64,000 bases of DNA from Sinohyriopsis cumingii (GCA_028554795.2 CM068838.1:93730974-93794973), one strand, 5' to 3'; numbered from the stretch's first letter, positions 10,301 to 23,898 are shown. The notes: generated by a model not told the origin, from the letters alone. Program-made: numbers and translations.

Positions 10301-12464
10301 TGATAGTAAGATTGATTGTGGAAGCTTGTATATGTAAATGAAAGTTTATTTTCTCCATTGAAAGATTTCAACAACTTCAGCAAAACTGTGGTATATATGG
10401 TTTCTCGTGTTTTCTGTATCTTCGTATTGTAAGGTTACGTCTTGTTGTTAGGTGGTCGATGTGCGCTAGTGTAGGGCTGCAACCTTGCCTCTGCATCTGC
10501 CGGTTTTTGCGGTCTATCTTGGCTTTACGTGATCTCAATGCTTGTTCTTCGTGTTAAAATGAAACGTGCAACTAGTGGCTTGTGTGGTCGTGCGTATGCT
10601 AGAATATGCCAACTTCGGGCTGATGATAATAAAAGGAACAAAGTTGATTTTCAGCTGTTGCTAGTCTCTGCGAGTTACACGTTACTTTTGAAACTGATGT
10701 AATGCGAACGGTAGGTGAAATGTGTTTTGGTTTGGGACGGAATTTGTCCAATAAATTTAAATACTTTTTTCGACGATCGAAAGCACGCAGAAGCTATGAT
10801 CTCTGGATTTAAACTATCCTGAACAATAATATATTAAACCTGCTAGCCAGTACATACACTTTGTCGAGAATTGTCAATGTTGAAAGCAGAGCACTGATTA
10901 AGAAACCAGTGAGGCTATGTCACTTCAAAGTCGTACCCCGGAAGCAAGTTCGTCGCCCAGTGGAATTCAGGCTCCTTGCATCCGCGTTTGCTGCGATGGC
11001 AAATTCATGATGTATTGAAGGGTTGAAACCTAATCAACAACAAATCACAAGCTCATGTAATGATACTGCTGCTTATTTTATACAACTTCAAAGGAACAGC
11101 ATTCCGACCCAGTGAAATTGACCGAGGTATCTTAACACGGTCATTAGAAAGTAAGCATTTGATCTACCAATCCTAACCGCTTGGTAGGAACCTATGTCCA
11201 CTTATCATATTTTCAAAGGGAAATTGTCACGCAATTTCGTAAACATATTCTGAGCTGTCTAAATCTGATGAAAGGAATTATTTCTGTGGGACAGATTAGA
11301 AACCACCGCATACGATTGGATAGAATAAATTAGAGCGTACAGTGTTGAGCAATCGGACTTTAAAGTGACGACCCTAGTCGAAATTATCTAGCCTGGAAAT
11401 GCCCTAGAAGAGGAAACTAAGTTTAAACTCCAGGGAAGCATAAAGTGTGTAGTGCTTTCCTCGTGAAACAAGGAAGGGTCCAGGTGGTCGTTGTGTGAAA
11501 AGAAAGGCACGTTTAATGCTAGGACGCAGAAGTCCTTAAAAAGCAAAGAAATAACAGCGACAAGGAACATCTGTCTGAGAGGAAGACGATACAGACCGAA
11601 GACAGGAGTACCGGAAAAAGAAAGAAAGAAGGATGAGGTCGGAATAAAAGGACCAGGAAGTCCATGAAGGGCATAACGTAGAGTTTATGAAGGATGAACT
11701 AGGATGCCTTGATATACGGTCAAAGTGATTGAAGGTCATGCAATCGATCGTGGACATTGCGATATTTTCACCTCTCGTTATGATGATGTAATAATTCAAA
11801 CTAGACACACCTGTTAAATTCTACTTGTATACCCTAACTTGAAGTGGAATTGGCGTTTCAATTTGTTCTGATTAAATTTGCTATTCTCTTGTAAGAAGGG
11901 GGCTTGTATTGTCAATTTCTTCCCAGTATTCTCGCACAGTTCTCTGTTGAAATTCCATTCTCATTTCACTCCCTCCGGGTATAATATCGAGGGAGGTCAT
12001 CCTCTGAATAACGCCAGGCAAACCCAATTAAAACCCAATTAATCAACACTATTACTAAGATGGCTACGTTACACTGTTCGTGAAGAATATTGTTTTTTCC
12101 ATAACAATCAGGCTCATCAAGGACTATGTTACTTCTAAACTGGACAGATGCTTATGAATGACAACCTTTATTCCAATAATGGACTCCATCTCCTAAATGG
12201 GAATGTTCCTCATATGATGGACAAATACTAGTAAAGGATTATTCCTCATAATAAAAAACACCTGCTTATATAGGGCGATGTTCCGTCTATAACACTACAC
12301 CGGCACATAAAGCGTATCATTCCTCCTGAAAATTACACCTGCTCGTACAGGACAAAGTTTATTAGTTTATTTTGTTATTTTTCCTATTTTAATATAGACA
12401 ATGGAAATGTTGTGCTTGACGATTAAATATATTCTTACTTGTAAAAAGTATTCTTTTAATATAT
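10301..12464. other. No gene recognised
   Basis: No supported gene. A short direct repeat of about 25 bp (ACTTGTAAAAAGTATTCTTT) occurs twice near 12,438-12,490 and duplicates the splice-donor side of the P450 exon that follows. Confidence 0.5.
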
Positions 12465-12470
12465 CCTTAC

Positions 12471-12838
12471 TTGTAAAAAGTATTCTTTTCTCCATCGTTC
12501 TTTCTTCATTCCTGATATAAAAGCATCGATAAAATCATCGATATTTCCTTCATCGAATTTGTTCATGTGTTCCTCAATGAGTTCATTCGCAAAATCTTTG
12601 ACCACTTGCAATATTCGACCGATGTTTTTCACACCAAAGAAATCTTCTGGACGATTTGTAATATAGGCATGAACTTCACAAGAGATGCTGCTGAGACGTA
12701 ATGCATACAGGAATTGAAACCATCGATCAGTATTTTAAATCTAGCATTTTCGTGACTGAAGTGGCCACCAAAAACGAGATGTGAAATTACATTTCGAACA
12801 CTTGTCTCAATAGGGCCGTCATTTTGAACGGCTCTTAG
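12471..12838 (-). pseudogene. Cytochrome P450 internal exon (CYP2-like), with a frameshift
   Basis: The minus strand reads NDGPIETSVRNVISHLVFGG, then HFSHENARFKILIDGFN, the typical NVI-x-x-x-x-FG segment of the middle of a microsomal P450. After a frameshift between about 12,650 and 12,715 it goes on PEDFFGVKNIGRILQ, ELIEEHMNKFD, NIDDFIDAFISGMKKER, as in CYP2-type enzymes between helices F and G. An AG acceptor context precedes it and a GTAAGG donor follows at 12,470-12,465, so it looks like one exon of a spliced host gene. Heme-binding and K-helix exons were not found nearby, so it is either a decayed exon or a copy cut off from its gene. Confidence 0.65.
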
Positions 12839-13834
12839 TTAATGCTTTCTATTTCAGAGAGAAAGAGCTTCACTTACATATTAATTCTTTTCAAGTTTGG
12901 ACATTCAAAATCCATGTGTCTCCCGAACAGATGTAATACATGTGAAAAACATCAAGCAATAACTGATGTCTGAACTGTTGTTTTATAACTAAATATTGAA
13001 AATGTTTGATATGTTTGTACGGACGACAACCGTATCTGACACAATGAAATATTTCGTCTGTTCTCTTTTCAGTAAGAATTTTTGAAACTATAGCAACATG
13101 TTTTTTAACTGCTAAAATGAACTGAAATTATCGGACTATTTTAAGGCTATGCAGTTTATAAAGCTTATTCCATTTTCGTGTAAATATTCATGTTCTTACT
13201 TTACCCATTTTTATTGAAAACGGTAAGGCCGTTGCTTGCTGAAAGCTGAGGTGTACGATAAAATGAAGACTTACTCCAAATTACCCCACATGTCCACGAT
13301 ATAAAATTTATGTATTGGACATTCACGAGGAATCATCAGATATATGAACAACGTTAAAACAAACAGACAAGCAAACACAAAGTCCTGACAATTAATATAC
13401 CCTGATCCAATTAAGTACTTTGGATGTGAGATATTTTCCACACGATGTACACGAGCTTCATACACGAGTTGTGTGTACTTCAGAGTTTTCATAAGAACAT
13501 ACGAGAGTGTTCTCTCCTTTATTTACTTATATTTTTATTACTGCATGTACATCTACATATAGGCTCCATTTGCAAACTTCACAGACCCAGACCTCCAATC
13601 CCATACCGCGCCCTCAGACCAGAGAATATGCACTCTGCTAGAAGTATAAGATGAACAAGCAGCATAGACTGATATACACCAACTCATTTTGCAATGACAT
13701 ATAATGATCTATGGTATTTAGATTGAGACAATAATTATATGCGAGTATATACGGTAATATATACTAAACGTTTCTCAGTAACTATTCGAACGATGAAAAT
13801 AAAGAGCATGACAAGTTAGCATAACAAATGAGAT
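12839..13834. other. No gene recognised
   Basis: A 73-codon minus-strand frame at 13,271-13,492 includes a hydrophobic stretch (FVFACLFVLTLFIYLMI) that could be a membrane segment, but nothing else supports a gene. Confidence 0.4.
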
Positions 13835-14059
13835 TTATTTGTTTAATGATTTTTCTGGAAGAGTTAATACCGTCCAATGACAATCACCTATTTTAAACAT
13901 ATCTATACAATATCTTATGTAATTACTAGTATTCTGTACAAGGTCGTAAAGCCCATATTTTCCTTCATTATAAACCCATTTAATTTTATTTTGTTGATCT
14001 TCTGTTAGATAAAGATGGTCAGTCCATTTTCCCGCACGGTATATCCAAACAGGAACTGG
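13835..14059 (-). other. Possible WWE-like domain fragment
   Basis: An open minus-strand stretch of about 74 codons ending in TAA at 13,835. It reads VWIYRAGKWTDHLYLTEDQQ, then NKIKWVYNEGKYGLYDL, and later RYCIDMFKIGDCHWTVLTL. The spacing of Trp, the IxxxYxxGK segment and Y-x-IDM resembles a WWE domain (poly-ADP-ribose/ubiquitin pathway proteins). A stop lies just upstream, so it would be a single terminal exon or a remnant. The assignment is tentative. Confidence 0.3.
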
Positions 14060-17000
14060 TTAGGATTGTTTTCATTGACGTCCTTGCATCGATACTGTTT
14101 GTTTAATGTACCGAATCGAACATGTAGAGATCTCCGTTTTTTTTTTACATTTCATGTATACTGCACATGTTAAATATAAAAACAGCGTGCAAGAAGGAGC
14201 ATATAATAAATACAATACGCACACGTCTTTTGTTCGGCGTTGCGTATGAATATATCTTAGTCAAAGGGCCTGTAAGTATCTCAAAATTATGTCTTTTGTA
14301 TTTATTCCACAGACTCGAGAAAAGCGCGTATGTTGATTTCTGTATTTTATAATTATTGTATTTTGAATAAACATCACGTGAGCATTGACGATATATCGCT
14401 ATATCGCTATAAAAGGCGACAGCTTTGATTCCGATGGATGCGATTGTATTTTACAATCACTTCACTACACTATTTGTAGCTTTAAAAAAAAATATTGAAT
14501 TGATTCTTCGTGTGATAATTTATGCTTTCCTTTCTCAAACACAACCTTCGAACACGCATATCCCTATCTGTCTTTACAGCCGTTTCTGATTCATATAACA
14601 TAAATCAAGGTATATACGATTGATTATGGAGTATTACAAATATATAGTATGCTAGGCCATGAAATACAGGATATTCCTCACCAAATCTTTGTGATATTTC
14701 ATTGGAGTAAATTACAAGAAAGAATTTCACTGTCACGCCGACAGCAAGATATCCGTGAAATTTAAACTTATTCGTAGATGCTTACGTTACCGAGTGCTTA
14801 ATATTGCCTCTTTTCGACACAGATGGCTCCAGTTCAAATCCACAAAGGCAATAATCAATATTTTCTTAATACGCAATCTTACTTTTAATTGGAATTAAAG
14901 TTATCCTCCGGTTTATATTTATTGGATCACCCAGTGATTTAAATAGAGAAACACAACCATTATATTTCAGATTTACAACATAAGAGAGGGTCGGAGTCAT
15001 GTCAGTATTTGGAGGTTGCTGACCGCCAGTGTTCGGATGTTCGCAAAACGCTGTTGTAGGCCTAATTGTAGTGACACAAACAACTGCAGCGTGGCATGTG
15101 AATGTGCGGGCATATGTATTGTCAGGTCATATTGTTCAGATGACTAATGTATACTATAACATGGATGAAAATGACCAAAGACATGTAAATGTGACAAGTC
15201 ATGCGAGTGCAATTCGTATCTGTCTTACAAACTCTTGCATTCAATATGCAATGACTGATTTACACGATGTAATATTCAGTATATAATAATTAAAATGTCT
15301 TTTAAACCAAAGATTGATTACATGTATATGAAATTAGAGCGATCGACATTAGTTTAGTAAATGTGGCGTGTTGATGAATCAAAATAAAAATACGAAGAAA
15401 TAACGATAGCCTCTTCCTGATATAGACGACTCCCGTTCAAATCATACATGGCGCGAATTGTTTTTTTAATGTGTTTTTTCGTACTTTGAATTGCAAATGA
15501 AACTTATTTAAGTGGTTATATCTTCTGTGTCAATAATCATAAAACACAGCAGAACGTAAAATCTAAACCGTGGATATCGCATGTGACCCAATAAGAAAGA
15601 TGTTAATTCAATCTGTAAAAAAGTACATTCTGTACGTTGGAGTATAAAATAATAAACTTTACTTGTCACTCTTTACAATATTCAGTTTTCACCCACTCGA
15701 TAAAATGCACCAGTTGCTTACTCGTTACAAGTAAATACACTGCTTGAAAAAAAATCATTACTAGATCTAAAAAGATGAATAAAGACAACCTTTGCTTGAC
15801 CTTTACTTAACTTTAATAAAAGTTTTAAGAAAAAGTTAAAGATATTTAAAGAGTTAAAGATGATATTTACAAATAATTTAAGGGTCCTAAAATGAAACTA
15901 AATGGCCCACTTTACCAATGAACAGAAGGTGTATGAAAGAAGAACTTTTAGTATGTAAAGAGGTATTAAATTGTTCCTTTAAGTAATTATAGGGAACCAT
16001 TTCCATTTCTTAAAAGGTAACAAAAAGAACAAATTTAAGTAATAAAATCTCATTAAAGTTTAACATTACATGTCTTTACATTAAATAGTATATACTGCAA
16101 TTTATCTTTACAGTAGTCAGTAGCTACCTTTACAAAAATTAAAGTTGTAGAAAGTATTATCTTTTATTAGTCTATACTGGCAACAAAATATGCATTTTCT
16201 ACTGTAAATGTGATAATAAATAACATTGATTTGCATCAGAGTATATATTGTGTGTAAAACTGTGCAACAAGGCTTTATATAACACATTCAACACTTTGCA
16301 CAAGTGAGCCTTGGTTCAATCCTCCATCCCAGCAGTGGTCACCATTTGAGTTTGAAGGTTTCGTCTAGGTTTTATAATCTCTATCGCAACCAACACCACC
16401 ATATCCATATATATACCAGCTAGCAAGTGCACAAGAATGATGGTAATCTGATGCATGACGAATTTATAAATCAGGAAAACTTCATGCTTATGGAGATGTC
16501 TGTTCACTACTGTAACCTTGGTAACACGTTTTTCTGCATACTAATATGGGTTTATGGGGCAGGTAAGTGTAAAGTGTAAAGAAGAAATGTAAAGAACAAA
16601 CTAATAAAAGAAAAAGCTTTTACCATCATCGTTTATTACAATATTAATTTACTCAATAATTCAACAATAATGACATGTACAATGGACAACAAGATTTACA
16701 ATCGCATCTTGGTTTTCCAACCTCCATTTATCTGACAATTGCCTTACAATATACTTCAAATGTATATGACTGATTCAACATAACGCATACATTTATCCAT
16801 TTATACAACAATTGCCATAATATATTTTTTTTTATTTCAGTCAAGACGAGACACTACATGTTTATGGTTGCTCAAATTAAGAGCATAGAGAAATGATGAT
16901 GTGAAACAATCTGAGATGATATTCTCTAATAGAAGATACCATGTCAGATTTGGTTGCTTAAGCCCCTAGCAAAAGTAGCATCCACTCTCTGTTGAAACAT

Positions 17001-17337
17001 TAATACATAAAAAGGCATTTGAAGCAAGAATCTTCGTTTATGTTCATGCAGGCGGTAATCTTGTTGATTCAGAGAAGTAACCGAGAGACATTTTAAAAAT
17101 ACCATTGTTGATGCATGGTTATACTAACCACAAATACTTAGTCAATGTTACAGTTAGCCACTAGGGTCATATCAATCATAGGTTTAAGACCCAATATGAT
17201 CTTTTCACTGCAAAGAAATGCAGTCATTATCAATAGTGACACTTGATAGTATTTTTTAAAAATTTTTATGACTGAGGGAAAAGTCTTCATATGCCCATTT
17301 CCTTTCAAGAATTATACATGGGGTTTCTCTATATTTC
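14060..17337. other. No gene recognised; probable 5' part of the CACTA element toward the right
   Basis: AT-rich DNA. A C2H2-bearing transposase exon begins at its right edge after a splice acceptor (ATATTTCAG at about 17,330-17,338), so some of this stretch should be 5' sequence and intron of that transposon. I could not place its 5' terminus: CACTGCTTGAAA at about 15,740 is CACTA-like but has no confirmed partner at the 3' side. Confidence 0.4.
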
Positions 17338-18386
17338 AGTCCATTCTAGTTTAAGGAAGTGATGGAAAAAAGAGAAAAAGGAAACACTGTCAACACTGTG
17401 ATGACGATTTGTCAGATCGACACTTAAGACGTCATAATTGCAAAGATGTTCAGTGTGAATCAGGTGAGGAAGAGGAGCAAGGATCAGTTGAGAAAATTAC
17501 TACACAATATTTTGAGAGCACAGATTTACCTTGGCAGACATCAGCGCTGCCCTTGCCAAAGAATATTACAGAGGACGATAGATCGATGTATTTTGAACCA
17601 TTTCAGAGTCAAGGCATCAATTCCTCAGACAGTGAAAGTGACAATAGCATGTATGAAGCAGCTTTTGAAGATGCTATGTCTGACTGCGAAACACAATTTG
17701 TTACTGAAAACTCATCTGGGAATGAATATATTTGGTGGATTCTAAAAACACGTTTAATGTGGCAGTCCTGCTTTTTTATACCTGATAGAGCCTTTTCTTA
17801 CATTTTCATTCTAATAAAATCTGTGTTGTACTTGTTCTCAAATTCATCAGATTTCATGCAAGCTTTGTATCAGGACTTCCCAGTAACCATTTATCAAATG
17901 AATAGATTTGTGTCTTTCAGCAGAGACAATTTTAAGAAATATGTTGTTTGCACAAACTGTTTTACACTGAATGACCATGAGGACTGCATTGATGTTATTG
18001 AAGGTCGTAAAGTTTCACATATTCGTGGACATTTAGCTTATCCATGTCACCCTAGTCCACATTTACGAAGAGCTTGTGGAGAGACATTGTTAAAAATTAT
18101 ACGCTCTCTAAATGGGGATCAATTAACTACTATTAAAACATATTGTTATAGGAAATTAGTGGATAGCATCTCGGATTTGTTAAAAAGACCGAGATTTGAA
18201 AAAAATGGGAATCATGGATGCAGATAAAAGCATCCAATGATGTTATTATGGATGTGTATGATGGAAAAGTTTGGCATGAATTTTCAAGTGATGGATGGAA
18301 TTGTTTTACTAGTGAACGTAGTTATGCATTAATGTTGAATGTTGACTGGTTCCAGCCATTTAAACATACAAGCTATTATGTTGGAG

Positions 18387-18456
<70 letters not shown>

Positions 18457-19825
18457 TGAAATTACCTAGACAAGAAAGGTTTAAGCAGGAACATATGATT
18501 TTAGTTGGGTTAATACCAGACATGAAAACTGAGCCTCCAACAAAGACCTTTATAGAACCACTTGTAGAGGAGTTAAAATATGCTTGGAATTGTTTTTATT
18601 TGAAACGTTGCCAATCTTCAGATCCGCCAGTTCTTGTCAGGCTAGCATTGTTATGTGCTGATTGTGATATTCCAGCAAGTAGAAAATTATGTGACTTTTA
18701 GGCCATTCTGCCACAATGGGGTGTAACAAATGTACTATAGGATTTTTAGGTGGGATTGATTTATGGTGGTTTTAATTTATAGGAGTGGAACTTGATAAAT
18801 AACACATCACATTGAAAATTAGTTCAAAAGATCATGAAAGCAAAGACCAAAGGTTCCAGGGGAGAGTTAGAAAGGAAATATGGCATACGTTAATCTGTTC
18901 ACCATGACTTACACTATTTTGATCCAATTAGAATGACCATTCTTGACTCTATGCATAGCCTTTTCCTGTTGGAAGCGCAAAACATATGTAAAAAATTTGG
19001 AATGCAACAATAATACTGCGTGATGAACATTTAAGCGTGGTATAAGAGGAAATAGAGCTGATTCAATGCCCCTTCTGATGTTGAAAAACTTCACAAAAAA
19101 ATTAATCAAGTTTTGGTAGTTTTAAAGCAGACCAGTGGAAAAACTGGACCATACTTTTCTCAGCTTTTGCTCTAAAAGATGTGTTGAAATCAGAGGATTT
19201 AGGATGCTGGCGAGCATTTGTTCTTGCATGCAAGAATTTATGCAGAAGAACAATGAAAAAGTCAAATATCCAGCTTGCCCAGAGACTGTTGTTGTAGTTC
19301 TGTGAGATATTTGAAAGGCTATACGTGGAAGACCGAGTAACACCTAACATGCATATGCATGCACACTTAGATCAGTGTATTAATATATATTCCTTTTGGT
19401 TGTTCAGTTTTGAGAGAGAAAACGGTGTATTTGGCTCAATATCCACAAACAGAAGAACTATTGAAATTCAACTAATGAGTAAATTCATCAAAAACTTGCA
19501 CACAGTGGATATTGTTTGCAATTTGAACACATTGAATGACTTTGGATCAGAATTTAATAAGTTGTTTGGCTTAGATGAGCGACAAGATCGTGGAACTCTA
19601 AGTGAAATCGGTCGAAAACCAGATTTTGAATATCAAAAAATGTCGTCAATGAATGTATACTTTCAGAATGCAGATTGGAGATTAAATGATGCAATTGTCT
19701 ATCCATCTAGTAAGAGTATGGCTTTGACTGAGGTGGAAGTTAAGTATCTTACTAATGTATGGTTTACTGTATCCAAACAGTGTGATTTCTGCAGAGTCTG
19801 TGTGCAGTTCATACATATCTGTTAG
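17338..19825 (+). pseudogene. CACTA/EnSpm (tnp2-type) transposase, N-terminal and central part, broken
   Basis: It follows a splice acceptor at 17,338. A zinc-finger-like start (HCQHCDDDLSDRHLRRH) is followed by an acidic stretch and the tnp2 core: YQMNRFVSFSRDNFKKYVVC, CHPSPHLRRACGETLLK, VIMDVYDGKVWHEF, YALMLNVDWFQPFKHTSYYV, then after an AT repeat LPRQERFKQEHMILVGLIP and LLCADCDIPASRKLCDF. From 18,702 to 19,325 the frame is broken but HYFDPIRMTILDSMHSLF and WKNWTILFSAFALKDVL are still visible. The 19,325-19,825 ORF has TPNMHMHAHLDQCI and YSFWLFSFERENGVFGS, as in the DUF4218-like region. These are the landmarks of animal En/Spm transposases. The gene is then cut by the RTE-like LINE and resumes at 23,899. 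Confidence 0.75.
18389..18450. repeat. (AT)n microsatellite inside the transposase exon
   Basis: About 62 bp of AT repeats directly between YYVGA and LPRQ of the transposase, i.e. grown inside what was coding sequence. Confidence 0.95.
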
Positions 19826-20709
19826 ACAGGTATCGATATATGGTAGTATATTGGATATATTGGGTTGTCATCGCCGGGGGCGGATGTGAAAGATAGGCAC
19901 CCACTTCCCTTGGAAATCTCCCAACGGCTTGCGTCTAATAGAGCCTCTGCCAACCACATCCAGCTCCAGGCCTTCAAGAGTGGCGGAACCTGTTTAAACT
20001 GACCGGAGAAGGGATGACAGGTGAGCTTCTCGCGCCTCAAAACCAGATGGGGCTCGTTAACTTGGGTGGTCGCCCATCTAGGAGAAGGTCAACTCCGATT
20101 TGAAACCTTCGCTGCCTTGAGACTATACCCTCTCATGGGAAAGGCTAAGGGAGTAAACCCCAACATAAAATCCGGAGACGGAGTCCCTAAGGCGACTTGG
20201 CGTTGATTTCAGTGTCATCTCGGCAACTCCTGCGACGAAGCTGGTGCCATGACGTATCGGATTGTCCTTTCCCTTGGATCCATCAGCTGTGTGGAGAGGG
20301 GGGATCAGCTGAATGGGCAACAGTTGATTCTCCATATCACCCTGCCCAGGCTTGCGCCCTGGAGAGGACACTCCTGCTTCGCTCCACAGCGTCGACACAA
20401 CACGGGAAGGAGCAGTTTACCGGTTATATATCACCGCTCGATTGGCGTTGAGCCAGACTCCAGGGGTTGCTTCTGACGGTGGGAGAGTCCAACATGTTTC
20501 ACTGGACAGCTACCGCCCGCCTCAAACTTGGCAGCCCCCAGCCAGTAAGGTGCCGATCAGCCACAGCTCGCCTGCCTTGCTGCATGCGTAAGGCTTAAGG
20601 TAGGCGAGTACCTGACAAGCGGACTGCAACTACTGCACCAAGAAATAACAAAATAAAAATAAAAGAGAAGACTTCAATCCTCAAGCTAGGTACCTGGAAT
20701 GTCCGGACC

Positions 20710-21348
20710 ATGCTGATTGGGCTTTCAGATGATCTCCAGACAATCAGTGATATTCGTAAGACTTCAGTCATCAACGACGAACTTGCAAGGCTCCAGGTCG
20801 ATATCGCCTCACTACAGGAGACACGACTACCAGAGTCTGGGTCACTCAGAGAAAAGAACTACACATTCTGCTGGCAAGGAAAGAGCGCAGATGAAGCCAG
20901 AGAGTTTGGTGTTGAATTTGCTGTCACGAACACTCTGCTGGGGAATATAGAACCCTGCCAACAAGGAAATGGAAGACTGCTATTCATCCCACTCCACAAC
21001 ACAAACGGGCCTGTCAACCTGATCAGCGTTTACGCTCCCACACTAATATCTTCCACAGATACCAAGGATGAGTTTAATGATGAGTTGAACTCGCTCATCG
21101 ACAAAATTCCCAAGGAAGAGAACTTGATTATGCTGGGCGACTTCAATGCTAGGGTGGGTGCCGATCATGACTCTTGGCCTTCCTGTCTTAGGAAATTTGT
21201 CGTTGGGAAGATGAATGAGAATAGGCAGCGCCTTCTAGAGATGTGCTCGTACCACGAACTCAGACTCAGCATCACCAATTCATTCTTTCAGACAAAGCCA
21301 CAGCACGACGTGTCTTGGAGGAATCCCCGGTCTAAACACTGGCACTAG
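20710..21348 (+). pseudogene. APE-type endonuclease of the RTE-like LINE
   Basis: The preceding bases encode LGTWNVRTM (20,683-20,710), the usual start of the apurinic-type endonuclease. Then come LQVDIASLQETRLPESGS (the catalytic Glu in QET), VNLISVYAPT and NLIMLGDFNARVGADHDSW (the Asp-Phe-Asn active site). The ORF ends at a stop where DLIMTRR-type text should continue, in frame with the next segment after a nonsense change. The enzyme nicks target DNA to prime reverse transcription; this copy is interrupted. Confidence 0.75.
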
Positions 21349-21713
21349 CTGGACTTGATCATGACAAGACGGTCAGCCATGAAGGGTGTGCTCTTTACCC
21401 GTACCTTCCACAGTGCTGACTGCGACACCGACCACTCGCAGGTGTGCTGTAAAATGAAGCTTTAGCCAAAGAAGATCCACCGCTCTAGGCAAGAGGGTCA
21501 ACCACGCATTGATGTGAGCAAAACATCATATCCAGATAAGGCTGAGGAATTCACATATGGTCTTTCCTAGACGTTTGTCTCAGAACCCCCAACGGCAGTG
21601 CCAAAGAAAGATAGGATCACATCATAGAGGCTGTATAGAGCACAGCTACACGGATCTTTGGTAAGAAGCAATCAAAGAACAATGACTGGTTTGAGGCTAA
21701 CTCTTCCACACTC

Positions 21714-23883
21714 ATGCCAGCCATAGAAGAGCGTCGCAGTGCTCACCTGCATTACAAGCGATCCCCCTGCCAGAAGACACTACAGGCATACAGTTCTATC
21801 AGAAGCAAAGTGCAGAGATTAGCACGGCAGTGTGCCAATGAATACTGGCTTCATCTTTGTCAGAGTATCCAGTCAGCAGCAGATATTGGAAACATCAGAG
21901 GCATGTACGATGGCATAAAGAAAGCAATGGGTCCCACGAAGAAACTGACAGCACCACTAAAGTCTGCCACAGGAGATACCATCCACAACAAGGGCAAGCA
22001 GATGGAGCGTTGGATGGAATACTACTCCGAACTGTACTCCAAAGAGAACCACGTGACCAATGATGCTCTCAACGCCATCGAAAACCTCCCTCTCATGGCC
22101 GAACTGGACTACAGACCTACTGTAGACGAACTAAAGAAGGCCTTAGAGAAACTGTCCCTAGGGAAAACGCCAGGGAAGGATGGCATCACAGCAGAACTCA
22201 TCAAGTGCCGGTGTAGCGTGCTGCTCAGACACCTGCACGACCTCCTCTGACAGTGCTGGTACGAGGGTGCAGTGCCTCAGGACATGAGAGACGCTAACAT
22301 CATAACCCTGTACAAGAACAAGGGCGGCAGAAGCGACTGCAACAACTACAGGGGCATATCACTTTTCAGCATCGTGGGTAACGTTTTCGCACGCATCATC
22401 CTGAACAGACTGCAGACGCTTGCTGACAGAGTTTACCCAGAGTCGCAGTGCGAGTTCCACGCAGAGAGGTCCACAATCGACATGATCTTCTCGGTCAGGC
22501 AACTGCAGGGCAAATGTAGAGAACAACACAGACCCCTCTTCCTGGCCTTTATAGACCTCACCAAGGCGTTCGATCTGGTCAGCAGAGACGGACTCTTTAC
22601 AATCTTGGCGAAAATTGGTTGCCCTCCAAAGCTGCTAAGCATGATCCAGTCCTTCCACGATGACATGAAAGGCACAGTGGAGTACGAGGGCTCAACATCC
22701 GACCCCTTTGACATCCGCAGTGGAGTTAAACAGGGCTGTGTCCTTGTCCCAACGCTCTTCTGCATCTTCTTTGCAGTCCTGCTAAAGCACGCCTTTGGGA
22801 CGTCCAGACGGGATTTACCTGCACACATGATCAGACGGCAGACTGTTCAACCTGGCACGACTTAAGGCAAAGAGCAAAGTACGTGAAGTAACCATCATGG
22901 ACATGCTCTTTGCAGACGATGTTGTTCTAGCCACCCACAAAGAAGCTGAGCTTCAACTCCTAACGGCCCACTTTGCTAAAGCATGCGATGAGTTTGGGTT
23001 AACCATAAGCCTAAAGAAAACAAACGTGATGGTTCAGGACGCGGACCCCCAAGCATCATCATTAGCAATTACGAACTTGAGGTGGTGAGTCAGTTCATGT
23101 ACCTCGGCTCTACCATCACCAACAACCTCTCGCTCGATGCTGAGCTCAACAAGCGGATCGGAAAGGCATCAACAACTCTCCAGGTTGTCATCGAGAGTGT
23201 GGAACAACATCATGCTGACCATGAACAATGAGATCACCGTGTACCGTGCATGCGTGCTAAGCACTCTCATCTACGCCAGTGAAACCTGGACTATGTACGC
23301 CTCAAAAGAGAAAAGACTGAGCGTCTTTCACAGGCGATGCCTCCGACGAATACTCGGGATCACCTGGAGCGATCGAGTAACAAACAACGAGGTGCTCGAG
23401 CGTGCCAAGATTTTCAGCATGATCACACTCCTCCACCAACGCCGCATCAGATGGCTGGGCCATGTACGTCGGATGGATGACGGACGCATCCCCAAAGACA
23501 TTCTTTATTCGGAACTCGCCTCTGGCAAAAGGTCGATCGGACGGCCACATCTCCGCTTCAAGGATGTCTGTAAGCACGACATGAAAGCGATTGATATCGA
23601 TGTCAACACCTGGGAAGAGCTCGCTCTAGACAGATCAAGCTGGCTACATGCTCTGATCACTGGTCTGAAAGCCGGAGAGGACAAGCGACGCTTGCTATCT
23701 GATGAAAGACGATCGCAGAGGAAGAAGAAGCAGCTCCAACCAACACCTGACGCAACCTTCAAGTGCAGAAAGTTCAGCAGGGACTGCAACTCCCGCATTG
23801 GACTACTTAGCCATAGCAGACGCTGCATAACCACCAACCGGGGCATCTCTCATAGGCGCAGTTCCATCGTCTCTCGAGACTAA
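21714..23883 (+). pseudogene. Reverse transcriptase and C-terminal domain of the RTE-like LINE
   Basis: Segments in order: LGKTPGKDGITAELIKC (RT0/1), ITLYKNKGGRSDCNNYRGIS (RT2), FLAFIDLTKAFDLVSRDGLF (RT motif A), SGVKQGCVLVPTLF (motif B), MDMLFADDVVLATHKEAE (the FADD catalytic box), and STLIYASETWTMYASKEKR, LRRILGITWSDRVTN, RIRWLGHVRRMDD in the C-terminal part. The end has CRKFSRDCNSRIGLLSHSRR, a Cys/His knuckle common in invertebrate RTE-like LINEs. Stops or frameshifts fall near 22,250, 22,865 and 23,090. Database entries often mislabel this gene as a craniofacial development protein homologue. Confidence 0.75.
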
Positions 23884-23898
23884 CGGATGCCAACTAAC

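Larger units (their letters stand above)
19862..23898 (+). mobile_element. RTE-like non-LTR retrotransposon inserted in the CACTA transposase
   Basis: About 4.0 kb of GC-richer DNA with sharp edges. The flanks match the uninterrupted second copy of the host sequence: GTTAGACAGGTAT...GTAGTATA on the left and ATGGAAGGAGTT on the right are adjacent at about 25,192-25,250. The 5' region (19,862-20,680) has no long gene. An APE-type endonuclease, reverse transcriptase and C-terminal Cys/His motif follow in order. Both ends are present, so the copy is nearly full length, but its ORF is broken by several stops. Confidence 0.8.

Noticed and set aside
15730..15790. CACTGCTTGAAA as the 5' terminus of the CACTA element
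   Set aside because: No matching inverted terminus or 3-bp duplication was found beyond the 3' arrays, so the terminus cannot be claimed.
16300..16345. Another SINE head (GGTTCAATCCTCC resembling box B)
   Set aside because: No box A at the right distance and no second copy in the window.
20710..23883. Host gene for a craniofacial development protein
   Set aside because: The endonuclease and FADD reverse transcriptase motifs show a LINE; the name is a common database mislabel.
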